Shown piece by piece: positions 34,157 to 42,442 of a stretch of DNA of 64,000 nucleotides. The notes under the pieces are model-generated. The model did no database searches. It saw only the letters and a program-made list of their open reading frames with translations, and was not told the DNA's origin. The translations under genes were made by a program, and so were the position numbers. The stretch is taken from positions 186,001-250,000 of the forward strand of contig NZ_BMAQ01000001.1 of NCBI RefSeq assembly GCF_015472005.1, given 5' to 3'. Source of the stretch: Insulibacter thermoxylanivorax (GTDB taxonomy: Bacteria; Bacillota; Bacilli; Paenibacillales; DA-C8). The first letter of the stretch is position 1, and each line of letters opens with the position of its first letter.

Positions 34157-35663
34157 ATACGGCAAGGAGATTCTGATCGGTACGATTCCAGTATTGGTGA
34201 TTTTCTTAGCTTATATCGGTGTGAATATCGTTCCGCTATTGTTTGTCGGCTTCATAGGTACGATGATGTTGTTGATGCTCCGTCAACGCGGCGGCATCGG
34301 CGCAGCCGCAGAGAAAAAGACGAAACGGGCCGTAGTCACGAGTAAGATCAGCTTCGATGAGATCGGCGGACAGGATCGAGCCAAGCAGGAGATCATCGAA
34401 GCAATGGATTTTCTGATTAAGCATGAAGAGATCAAGAAGATGGGCATCCGGCCGCTCAAGGGGATCCTGCTGACCGGCCCTCCCGGAACAGGGAAGACCT
34501 TGCTGGCCAAGGCGGCAGCCCATTATACCGACTCGGTGTTCATCGCGGCCTCCGGCAGTGAATTCGTCGAGATGTATGTCGGTGTCGGAGCGAGCCGGAT
34601 CCGCGATCTGTTCAAGGATGCGCGCAGCCGCGCCCACAAGGAAGGCAAGGAAAGCGCAATCGTCTTCATCGATGAGATCGATGTGATCGGCGGCAAACGG
34701 GACGGCGGTCAGCACAAGGAATATGATCAGACCCTGAACCAACTGCTGACGGAGATGGACGGCATCCATACGGGGGAATCCCCGCGGATCATGGTGATCG
34801 CTGCCACCAACCGCAAGGAGATCTTGGATCCCGCCTTGCTTCGCCCCGGACGCTTCGACCGGCATATTCAGGTCGATCTGCCCGATAAGAAGGGCCGCCG
34901 TCATATTCTCTCCATCCACGCGGCGAATAAGCCGCTGGCGGATGATGTCGATCTGGACAAGATCGCCGAGGAGACCTACCGGTTCTCCGGCGCGATGCTG
35001 GAGAGCGTCATGAACGAAGGGGCGATCTATGCGATGCGCGATGGTTCTGAGCTGATCGAACAGAAGCATCTGGCGCTGGCGATCGACAAAGTCATGTTGG
35101 GAGAGCAGACGGACCGGGAGACGACCAGAGAAGAGAAAAAACGCGTCGCCCTGCACGAATTGGGTCATGCTCTGATGGCTGAACTCCTGCGTCCGAACTC
35201 CGTATCCCAAGTCTCCCTGCGTCCGCGCGGAGGAGCCCTTGGCTACGTCCGTCACAATCCGCAGAAGGAGCAATATCTGTATACGCGGACTTACCTGGAA
35301 GAGCAGATCATGATCTCTCTTGCGGGGGCCGTCGCTGAAGAGATGTTCTATGGCGGGCGCAGTACCGGCTCGCGCAATGATTTTGAGCAAGCGATGGAAG
35401 TCGTCAAGATGATGATCGAGAGCGGCTTGACCTCCCTGGGGATCGTTCAGCGGGAGATGATCAGCAAGGATGAATGGGCGAAGGTGAACAACGAGATCTT
35501 AGACGAGCTAACGGAGCGTACGAGAAAATCGTTGGAACCTTATCGTTCGGTATTTCTCGACTCCTTAGAGATCCTGATGCACGAAGAAGTGATGTCGGGG
35601 GAGAGATTCCGGGAGATGTTGCACAGTATGAAGCAACCAGCGCAGCAGCCTGCGCATGCCTAA
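34149..35663 (+). CDS. FtsH-like membrane AAA+ zinc protease, short form
   Basis: A 504-residue FtsH paralogue. Two close hydrophobic helices (about 8-28 and 30-45) replace the usual two helices plus a 70-residue outer domain. The AAA+ module has GPPGTGKT (110-117), VFIDEID, and RPGRFDRHIQVDLP. The protease part has HELGH (336-340) and the later STGSRNDFEQA segment where FtsH has its third zinc ligand, so it looks active. Normal FtsH is about 600-650 residues; this is a second, reduced type. GTG 34149 overlaps the gene before it. Confidence 0.88.
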   Translation: MSKYGKEILIGTIPVLVIFLAYIGVNIVPLLFVGFIGTMMLLMLRQRGGIGAAAEKKTKRAVVTSKISFDEIGGQDRAKQEIIEAMDFLIKHEEIKKMGIRPLKGILLTGPPGTGKTLLAKAAAHYTDSVFIAASGSEFVEMYVGVGASRIRDLFKDARSRAHKEGKESAIVFIDEIDVIGGKRDGGQHKEYDQTLNQLLTEMDGIHTGESPRIMVIAATNRKEILDPALLRPGRFDRHIQVDLPDKKGRRHILSIHAANKPLADDVDLDKIAEETYRFSGAMLESVMNEGAIYAMRDGSELIEQKHLALAIDKVMLGEQTDRETTREEKKRVALHELGHALMAELLRPNSVSQVSLRPRGGALGYVRHNPQKEQYLYTRTYLEEQIMISLAGAVAEEMFYGGRSTGSRNDFEQAMEVVKMMIESGLTSLGIVQREMISKDEWAKVNNEILDELTERTRKSLEPYRSVFLDSLEILMHEEVMSGERFREMLHSMKQPAQQPAHA

Positions 35664-36079
35664 GGAACCGCCATGAGAGAGGGACGGGCGTATACCTTCG
35701 AGCCGTACCGCCCTGTCCCGCCTTGTGGTGTTTCCATAAGTGTTGTTCTAATCATAGGATAAAATCCGCCTTTACTGCTTGCCTTTCCCGCTTCGAGATT
35801 CACGTCGAAGGCATTCTCTATAGAAAATACACAAATGCCAACGTTGTCAATAACACAGCTCACTTATTTAATGTTCCACCTCTATGCAGAAAAATATGGA
35901 AATATTTATAAGACTCTTGATTTCTATGGGAAGCGGTGAATTGTGTCGAAATTGCGAACGGTTGATGTCGAATTATTTATGAACAAGCGATGAAAGTTAT
36001 GGGGGACTACTGCAAACGATAAGAAAAGTGGTATGATTAGTGAAAGAGACATTATTTTTCGACAGAAGGATGGGAGTAT
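35664..36079. other. 416-nt gap with a hairpin after the FtsH-like gene
   Basis: GGGACGGGCG (35681-35690) pairs with CGCCCTGTCCC (35709-35719) with one bulged T; there is no T tract, so terminator function is uncertain. The remaining AT-rich stretch must hold the hbd promoter, but no -35/-10 pair stands out; TATGAT at about 36030 is a possible -10. I see no gene. Confidence 0.5.
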
Positions 36080-36955
36080 ATGAGGTTCAAAAAAATTGGC
36101 GTTATAGGTGGAGGTACCATGGGGCAAGGCATCGCTGAGATGCTTGCACATAAAGGTCTGGATGTGTATCTGACCGAAAAAACAGAAGCTCTGCTCGATC
36201 AAGCAGTTGAATTGATCGAAGTAAGCTTAGATAAACAGATTGAGAAATGGGCGCTGACGAACACGGAGAAGAAATTGATCCTGTCCCGCATACATAAAGT
36301 GACGGATCTGTCCGTGCTTCAAGAAGCGGACATGGTCATTGAGACGATCACCGAAGATCTAGATATGAAAAAAGATGTTTTCAGAACGTTGGATCGCGTG
36401 ACGAATCCGGATGCGATACTCGCCAGCAACACGTCGTCGCTCAGCTTGACGGAGATTGCCAGCGTGGTAGAGAAACCGGAACGAGTCATCGGGCTGCATT
36501 TCTTGCATCCGGTAGCGCGCATCGATCTGGTGGAGATCGTACGCGGTCTGCGGACATCGGATGAAACCTTCGAGAAGGCGAAGTACTTTGTCGATTCTGT
36601 GATTCAGAAGAAGGGCATCATGGTCTTCGAATCCCCGGGATTTGTCACTACTAGACTCATCTGCATACTGATCAACGAAGCCCTGCATACATTACAAGAG
36701 GGAGTTGCAAGTGCAGAGGACATCGATGCTGCGATGCGCATCGGCTACGACTTCCGTTACGGTCCGCTGGAAATGTGCGACCGCTTCGGTTTGGATTCCG
36801 TATTGGCTGCGATGGAACGCATGTTCAGAGAATATGGAGAACTGAAATATCGTCCTTCCGTCCTGCTTAAGAAGATGGTGCGCGCAGGACGTCTTGGTGT
36901 GAAAACAGGCGAAGGTTTCTTCAAATATGACAGGGATGGTGACCGTATCCAATGA
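36080..36955 (+). CDS. hbd: 3-hydroxybutyryl-CoA dehydrogenase
   Basis: A 291-residue 3-hydroxyacyl-CoA dehydrogenase. The NAD site is IGVIGGGTMGQGIAEM; the catalytic His is in GLHFLHPVARIDLVEIV; the Ser/Asn of SNTSSLSLTEIA and the ESPGFVTTRL hinge follow. Length fits the short monofunctional Hbd/PaaH type. It interconverts acetoacetyl-CoA and 3-hydroxybutyryl-CoA. Coupling by ATGA to ackA is unusual and suggests joint use in acid or acyl-CoA metabolism. Confidence 0.92.
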   Translation: MRFKKIGVIGGGTMGQGIAEMLAHKGLDVYLTEKTEALLDQAVELIEVSLDKQIEKWALTNTEKKLILSRIHKVTDLSVLQEADMVIETITEDLDMKKDVFRTLDRVTNPDAILASNTSSLSLTEIASVVEKPERVIGLHFLHPVARIDLVEIVRGLRTSDETFEKAKYFVDSVIQKKGIMVFESPGFVTTRLICILINEALHTLQEGVASAEDIDAAMRIGYDFRYGPLEMCDRFGLDSVLAAMERMFREYGELKYRPSVLLKKMVRAGRLGVKTGEGFFKYDRDGDRIQ

Positions 36956-38169
36956 CTAAGATCCTCGTTATCAATGCAGGGAGTTCTTCCCTGAAATATC
37001 AACTATATGACATGACGGATGAATCCGTACTGGCTAAAGGCCGTGTAGAACGCATCGGCATGGACGCATCGATTATCGTACACGAGCCGACAGGCCGTGA
37101 AGATCTAAGATACGTCGAAGAGATCCTTGACCATACAGCGGCAGTGCGCGTCGTTCTGCAGAAGCTGACGGATCCGAAGTACGGCGTTATCGAGTCCATC
37201 GAAGATATCGATGCTGTAGGCCACCGCATCGTCCATGGTGGAGAGAAACTGACCAAATCGATGCTCATTAACGATGAGGTGAAGCAAGAGATCAAACGGT
37301 TGTTCGACCTTGCTCCGCTTCATAACCCCGCTCACTTGATGGGAATCGAAGCGATGGAGGCTAACCTGCCTAATGTTCCGCAATCGGTTGTTTTTGACAC
37401 AGCCTTCCACAGCACGATGCCGCCGATGTGCTACATGTATCCGATCCCTAAGGTTCTGTACAAGAAGCACATGGTTAGACGGTATGGTTTCCACGGCACT
37501 TCACATCAATATGTCAGCGAGCAAGCGGCGAAGTTCTTGAACAAACCGCTTGAGTCCTTGAAGATCATCACCTGCCATATCGGCAACGGTGCGAGCGTAA
37601 CGGCGATTAAGGACGGCAAGTCCTTCGATACGAGCATGGGAATGACTCCGCTTGAAGGCCTCATGATGGGGACTCGCAGCGGCGATCTCGACCCGGCGAT
37701 CGTTCCGTATACGATGGTGAAGGAAGAGCTGACAGTGAACGAAGTGAACTCCATGCTGAATAAGCACAGCGGTTTGATGGCGATCTCCGGACTCAGCAGC
37801 GATATGCGTGAGATCACGGACAATATGGACACCGATCCGAACGCGAAACTGGCGTTTGATATGTTCGAGTATCGCCTTCGCAAGTATATCGGATCGTATG
37901 CTGCTGCATTGAACGGAGTAGATGTCATCGTCTTCACAGCCGGCATCGGCGAGAACTCCGTCATCCTGCGTGAGCGGGTCTGCGAGAACCTGACCTATCT
38001 CGGCGTCAAGTTAGACCCTGAGCGCAACGCCGTACGCAGCGGCGAGGACCGCAGAATCTCGGCGGATGATTCCAAAGTCGAAGTCCTTGTCATCCCAACG
38101 AACGAAGAATTGATGATTGCAAGAGACACCTACCGTTTGGTGCAAGAATTGCAGCCTGAAACTGTATAA
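36952..38169 (+). CDS. ackA: Acetate kinase
   Basis: AckA interconverts acetyl phosphate plus ADP with acetate plus ATP. The 405-residue ASKHA-fold enzyme has VINAGSSSLKYQLY, VVFDTAFHSTMP, RRYGFHGTSHQYVS, the HIGNGAS phosphate loop and FTAGIGENS. Its features are those of acetate, not butyrate, kinase. It overlaps hbd by ATGA and is followed by a 344-nt repeat-rich gap. Confidence 0.95.
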   Translation: MTKILVINAGSSSLKYQLYDMTDESVLAKGRVERIGMDASIIVHEPTGREDLRYVEEILDHTAAVRVVLQKLTDPKYGVIESIEDIDAVGHRIVHGGEKLTKSMLINDEVKQEIKRLFDLAPLHNPAHLMGIEAMEANLPNVPQSVVFDTAFHSTMPPMCYMYPIPKVLYKKHMVRRYGFHGTSHQYVSEQAAKFLNKPLESLKIITCHIGNGASVTAIKDGKSFDTSMGMTPLEGLMMGTRSGDLDPAIVPYTMVKEELTVNEVNSMLNKHSGLMAISGLSSDMREITDNMDTDPNAKLAFDMFEYRLRKYIGSYAAALNGVDVIVFTAGIGENSVILRERVCENLTYLGVKLDPERNAVRSGEDRRISADDSKVEVLVIPTNEELMIARDTYRLVQELQPETV

Positions 38170-38224
38170 GGTCACAGGCGTACTTACGGTAAGAGAGTGG
38201 TCCAGGCAGGATTACTCCTGCAGC

Positions 38225-38497
38225 GGATCATCATGAGCGAATCGCTTGTACAGCTGATCACATAGAGAGGATCACGCTCAGTGGATCACACTGGATAGAT
38301 CGCAATGAGGAAGATCCCACACAGCAGTTCACGCAGAGTTGATCCTTTAAAGTAAATCACACCTAGCAGATTACCTGTAAGTGGCCGTCTGTATAGAAGA
38401 TCATCCTGCAGAGGATCACCTTGCATGTGCGATCCTCTGTTAGAGGATGACTTTGTCTAGGATAATCCAGTATGGGTCGAGGATCGATTCAAGATTG
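38225..38497. repeat. 14-bp degenerate tandem repeat filling the ackA-dnaD gap
   Basis: About 18 units with a GGATCAC-like core. The ATC (or near match) of successive units is at 38227, 38241, 38257, 38271, 38285, 38299, 38314, 38328, 38342, 38356, 38370, 38384, 38400, 38415, 38432, 38447 and 38462: spacing is 14 in most cases, 15-17 in a few. One part forms a hairpin, ATCCTCT (38432-38438) with AGAGGAT (38442-38448). The gap 38170-38513 has no other clear element. Confidence 0.75.
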
Positions 38498-38513
38498 GGA
38501 GGGGCGTCTGTAG

Positions 38514-39254
38514 ATGGCGGAATTTCTTGCTGAGGAAGAACGCGGTTTTGCCGCTGGACTCGTGACAGCAATGGCCGACGGCGGTGTATCTCTGCCTTAT
38601 GTGTTTCTTAAGCATTATCATAAGCTGGGCATCACTGATGCCGAGGCCATGCTGATGATCCAATTAATGGCATTCCGTGAGAAAGATGAGAAGTCCTTTC
38701 CGACGATTGAAGAAATCCAAAGCCGCATGTCATCGGATGGAGATGCGGTCGTTCGCATGCTGCAGCGCTTGATGAAACAGAGGTTGATCGATATCGTAGA
38801 GTCTTATGATTCAGCGAGCGGGATGCATGTGGAGAGATATTCGCTGATCCCGCTTTGGATGCGTTTGGCTGCGATTATCGCCCGTGAAGAAACGCGGCTG
38901 ACTGCCGATGCCAGCGGGCAACCTGCCGGCACTGGTACCGCAGCTTATGGCGCAAGCTTGCAGGCGGAAGGTGCTGGTGAGCAGGCGAAGCAGCCAGAGG
39001 AGAATATTTTCTACATCTTCGAGCAGGAGTTTGGGCGCCCCTTGTCGCCGATGGAGGTGGATATGATCAACGGCTGGATTGATCAAGATCGATACCCCGA
39101 GCCTCTGATCTTGGCAGCGCTCAAGGAGTCCGTATTCGCAGGTAAAGTATCCTTCCGCTATATCGATCGCATCCTGCTTGATTGGAATCGGAACAACATT
39201 CATACGGTGGAGCAGGCGCGGGAATATACCCAGAAGTTCCGCAGTGCAAGATAG
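38514..39254 (+). CDS. dnaD: DNA replication initiation / remodelling protein DnaD
   Basis: DnaD helps load the replicative helicase and restart forks. The 246-residue protein has an N-terminal winged helix (VSLPYVFLKHYHKLGITDAEA, FPTIEEIQSRM, MLQRLMKQRLIDI) and a C-terminal DDBH2 domain (FEQEFGRPLSPMEVDMING) with the YIDRILLDWNRNNI motif. The linker of about 40 residues is Ala/Gly-rich. GGGAGGGG precedes ATG 38514. In B. subtilis nth follows dnaD; here nth is 12 kb further on. Confidence 0.92.
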   Translation: MAEFLAEEERGFAAGLVTAMADGGVSLPYVFLKHYHKLGITDAEAMLMIQLMAFREKDEKSFPTIEEIQSRMSSDGDAVVRMLQRLMKQRLIDIVESYDSASGMHVERYSLIPLWMRLAAIIAREETRLTADASGQPAGTGTAAYGASLQAEGAGEQAKQPEENIFYIFEQEFGRPLSPMEVDMINGWIDQDRYPEPLILAALKESVFAGKVSFRYIDRILLDWNRNNIHTVEQAREYTQKFRSAR

Positions 39255-39296
39255 TCATCGAAGATTCGGGATGCAGGACACTCAAACTGCTTATAC

Positions 39297-39325
39297 AGAC
39301 TGTCGACGCATTAAGTCGGCAGTCT
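39297..39325 (+). terminator. Intrinsic terminator of dnaD
   Basis: AGACTGTCGAC (39297-39307) pairs over 11 bp (one T-G) with GTCGGCAGTCT (39315-39325), followed by TTGTATTTATT. The stem shares the CTGTCGAC word with the palindrome array that starts 116 bp later. Confidence 0.7.
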
Positions 39326-39440
39326 TTGTATTTATTGGGTCAACTAGTCTTCGCTGGTTGGCCTTTCTTAATGCTCGCTTTATCGTAGTGCTTGATGATG
39401 CGTAGTGATGCGGCGGCATGCGCGCGGGAGGAAATGCGGC

Positions 39441-40013
39441 TGAGCCGTCACAAACTGTCGACTCAGGTTAGACTCAGCCTGGGTGAAGACGAGTATGTAA
39501 CTGATCCGTCACAAACTGTCGTCTCAGGTTCGAGTGAGACTTGCGCGAAGTCGGAAGTGCAACTGAGACGATATAAATTGTTGACTCGGGTTTGCGTGAA
39601 GGAAGAGATGCTGCTGAGTCGACACGAAGTGTCGATTCAGGCTGTGCGGAGGCTGAAATGCAGCTGAGACGACACAAAATGTTGACTCAGGCTGCAAGAA
39701 AAGCGGAAAAGCACCTGAACCGACACAAATTGTCGTCTCAGGTTCGAGTGAGACTTGCGCGAAGTCGGAAGTGCAACTGAGACGAAATAAATTGTTGACT
39801 CGGGTTTGCGTGAAGGCAGAGATGCTGCTGAGTCGACACGAAGTGTCGATTCATGCTGTGCGGAGGCTGAAAAGCAGCTGAGCCGGCACAAACTGTCGAC
39901 TCAGGCTGCAAGAAAAGCGGAAAAGCACCTGAACCGATACAAACTGTCGTCTCAAGATCAACCCAGACTGCGTCAAAGAAATAAAGCCTGAGCCGACATA
40001 AACTGTCGATTCA
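39441..40013. repeat. Array of eleven 25-bp palindromes, ending in the proC terminator
   Basis: Palindromes with arms near TGAGYCGACA and TGTCGAYTCA and a 5-nt loop start at 39441, 39502, 39564, 39615, 39665, 39716, 39778, 39829, 39879, 39930 and 39989. Spacing is 61, 62, 51, 50, 51, 62, 51, 50, 51 and 59 bp. A 214-bp block of four units (39502-39715) is repeated directly at 39716-39929, and a third copy begins at 39930. The last unit has longer arms (GCCTGA/TCAGGC) and T-rich flanks and should end proC transcription on the minus strand. Open frames running through it are by-products. Confidence 0.9.
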
Positions 40014-40028
40014 GGCTTCTTTGCTGCT

Positions 40029-40883
40029 TTATTGATCGCGTGATGGGTCGAGCTGCTGACCGAGTTCTACGGCACGTTCAGCGGAACGGCGAACGCCTTG
40101 GATAATCGCTTCCTGCAGTCGGTAGGAAGCCATGACTTCCAGGGCGGCTTGCGTCGTTCCGCCGGGAGAGGTGACTTTTCGCCGCAGTTCGGCGGGGTCT
40201 TCTCCCGTGATCTGCACCATGCGGGCTGCGCCGAGCACGGTTTGCACCGTCAATTCTTTAGCAGTTTCAGGTGTCAGCCCAAGCTGTATGCCGCCTTCGA
40301 TCATCGCTTCCATCACATAATAGATGTAGGCGGGCCCGCTGCCTGATACGCCGGTGACGGCATCGATCAGCGATTCATCGACGATCTTCACGATGCCGAC
40401 AGATGCGAAGATCGCTTCCGCCCATCGTCTCTGTTCTTCGCTGACTTGCTTCGAGAAGCATAGGGCAGTCGCTCCTAACCCAATCGTACTCGATGTATTA
40501 GGCATCGTGCGCACAATGGGGAGTTCTTTGCCAAACATCTTCATCAATGCATCCGTGCTGATTCCTGCAATCACGGAGATGATCAGCTGCTCGTTATGCA
40601 GCAAGGATGCCAGGGAAGCAAGCGCCGCGCCGGCATCCTTCGGCTTCATCGCTAGGACGACAATATCCGCATCGCGAATCAATCGGTCTTTGTCCGCTTC
40701 AGCTTGCGGTATGGTAATCCCGTATCGGCGAGATAGTTCCTGCAGGCGCTTCGCATTGGAGCGGTTGACGGCCGAGATCCGGATTGGTTCCAGCAGCTTC
40801 GTGTCGATCAAGCCGCGGATGATCGCCTCGGCCATCGAACCGGCGCCCAGGAAACAGATCTTCTGGGTTAATGGCTGCTTCAT
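40029..40883 (-). CDS. proC: Pyrroline-5-carboxylate reductase
   Basis: ProC makes proline from pyrroline-5-carboxylate with NAD(P)H. The 284-residue enzyme has the N-terminal CFLGAGSMAEAIIRGL, VLAMKPKD, RTMPNTSSTIGLGATAL, and the C-terminal SGSGPAYIYYVMEAM and VTSPGGTTQAAL segments. AAGGAG precedes ATG. It lies 11 nt after proA, as third gene of a proBAC operon, and its terminator is the last palindrome of the array. Confidence 0.96.
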   Translation of the reverse strand: MKQPLTQKICFLGAGSMAEAIIRGLIDTKLLEPIRISAVNRSNAKRLQELSRRYGITIPQAEADKDRLIRDADIVVLAMKPKDAGAALASLASLLHNEQLIISVIAGISTDALMKMFGKELPIVRTMPNTSSTIGLGATALCFSKQVSEEQRRWAEAIFASVGIVKIVDESLIDAVTGVSGSGPAYIYYVMEAMIEGGIQLGLTPETAKELTVQTVLGAARMVQITGEDPAELRRKVTSPGGTTQAALEVMASYRLQEAIIQGVRRSAERAVELGQQLDPSRDQ

Positions 40884-40894
40884 CGTGATGCTCC

Positions 40895-42142
40895 TTATGA
40901 ACGAATTTGACCGTTTCCGGTGATGATGTACTTCGTCGATGTAAGGGCGGGGAGTCCCATCGGCCCTCTGGCATGCAGCTTCTGCGTGCTGATGCCGATC
41001 TCCGCGCCGAAGCCAAATTCGAAACCATCGGTGAAGCGCGTGGATACATTGTGATAGACGGCCGCGGCATCTACCTGTTGCAGGAATTTGGCGGCGTTCT
41101 GTTCATCGCTGGTTACGATGCATTCGGAGTGCATCGTTCCGAAACGAGCGATATGGGCGATCGCCTCGTCGATATTGCCAACGACTTTGACATTCATGAT
41201 GTAATCATTGTATTCCGTAGCATAATCCTCTTCCGTTGCAGCGAGCATGTCGCTGACCAATTCTCTGGAACGTTCGCAGCCGCGCATCTCGACATTCGCT
41301 TCCTTAAACTTAGCTGCCAGTGCGGGCAGATGTTCTTTAGCGAAGCTCTCGTGCACGAGCAGGGTTTCCATCGCGTTGCATACGGATGGGCGCTGCACTT
41401 TGGCATTAAATGCGATCTCCATCGCCATCTCAGGATCTGCTGAAGCATCGATATAGGTATGGCAGATTCCTGCTCCGGTTTCGATCACCGGCACGGTTGC
41501 GTTCTTCACTACGGTCTGGATCAGTGACTGTCCGCCGCGCGGGATGACGATGTCCACGATGCCGTTTAATTTCAGCAGTTCGTCGACGGAGGCGCGATCG
41601 GGATTTTCGATGATCTGCAGAGCTTGCGGAGGCAGCTCTGTCTTCGCAAGGGCCTCATGCAGTACACGCACGATCGCCAGATTGGACTCTAGTGCCGAGG
41701 AACCGCCGCGCAGAAGGACAGCATTGCCCGTCTTCAAAGCCAATCCTGCCGCATCTACGGTGACATTCGGCCTTGCTTCGTAGATCATGCCGATCAAGCC
41801 AATTGGGACGCGAACCTTGCGGATCTCCATGCCGTTCGGCCGCACGCTCGTCTCTAGCACCTCGCCGATCGGATCAGGAAGTTCGGCGACCTGACGGAGA
41901 CCTTCTGCCATGGCAAGGATGCGCTGCTCATTCAGGGCGAGGCGGTCGAGCAGGGCAGAGGTGAGACCATTCTCACGGCCGCGCTTCAGGTCAACGTTGT
42001 TCGCCTCGATGATCGCGCTCTGCTGGGCGATGAGGGCATCGGCCATGGCGAGCAAGGCTTGGTTTTTCTGCTCCGTGGACAGGGCAGCCAGCTGCGAAGT
42101 GACTTGCTTGGCGGCAAGGGCCTTTTCTCTTACTTCACTCAT
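40895..42142 (-). CDS. proA: Gamma-glutamyl phosphate reductase
   Basis: ProA reduces gamma-glutamyl phosphate to glutamate semialdehyde. The 415-residue enzyme of the aldehyde dehydrogenase superfamily has RVPIGLIGMIYEARPNVT, LRGGSSALESN, the active-site Cys in QRPSVCNAMETLLVHE, and RFTDGFEFGFGAEIGIST near the end. AAGGAGG precedes ATG. A 300-nt repeat-bearing gap separates it from proB, although both are thought to be one operon. Confidence 0.96.
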   Translation of the reverse strand: MSEVREKALAAKQVTSQLAALSTEQKNQALLAMADALIAQQSAIIEANNVDLKRGRENGLTSALLDRLALNEQRILAMAEGLRQVAELPDPIGEVLETSVRPNGMEIRKVRVPIGLIGMIYEARPNVTVDAAGLALKTGNAVLLRGGSSALESNLAIVRVLHEALAKTELPPQALQIIENPDRASVDELLKLNGIVDIVIPRGGQSLIQTVVKNATVPVIETGAGICHTYIDASADPEMAMEIAFNAKVQRPSVCNAMETLLVHESFAKEHLPALAAKFKEANVEMRGCERSRELVSDMLAATEEDYATEYNDYIMNVKVVGNIDEAIAHIARFGTMHSECIVTSDEQNAAKFLQQVDAAAVYHNVSTRFTDGFEFGFGAEIGISTQKLHARGPMGLPALTSTKYIITGNGQIRS

Positions 42143-42442
42143 AGGTTTATTCCTCCTTAATCCTCTTACTTATTCGATGATTAAGCATGAGATGTTGTCT
42201 TCGATAGATCTCATCTTCGCTTGATGTTACTGCTTGATATCACTGCTTGATGTCATCTACTCGATGTCACTGCTTACTGCTTAATGTTCTGTCATGTATA
42301 TGAAGCTTATTGCTTAACAGAAGGATGGCGGTAATATGCGGTGTTCCTGACGATAGCCTGTCCATGGCAGTCACAGCACACGGCACGAACAGCACATGTG
42401 AACAGCGCATGTAATATAAGATGCAGCAGCAAAACAGCACCG
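42143..42442. repeat. proB-proA gap with 13-bp degenerate repeats
   Basis: Plus-strand GCTTGATGTTACT-like units start at 42219, 42232, 42245, 42260, 42272 (short) and 42279: period 12-15 bp with the core TGATGTCACTGCT. A second looser run with CAGCAC/CAGCGC words covers about 42365-42435. The gap breaks an otherwise tight operon on the minus strand. No terminator with a T tract or promoter was seen in it. Confidence 0.6.

Noticed and set aside
35930-35975. Rex operator before hbd
   Set aside because: The stretch has TTGTG and GCGAA words, but no full TTGTGAA/TTCACAA dyad with the right spacing.
39178-39991. Several 60-90 codon open frames on both strands in the palindrome array
   Set aside because: They run through tandem repeats, have no ribosome sites, and their similarity to each other only mirrors the DNA repeat.
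39441-40013. CRISPR array
   Set aside because: Repeats are palindromes with drifted sequence, the spacers repeat as part of a 214-bp block, and no cas gene is present.
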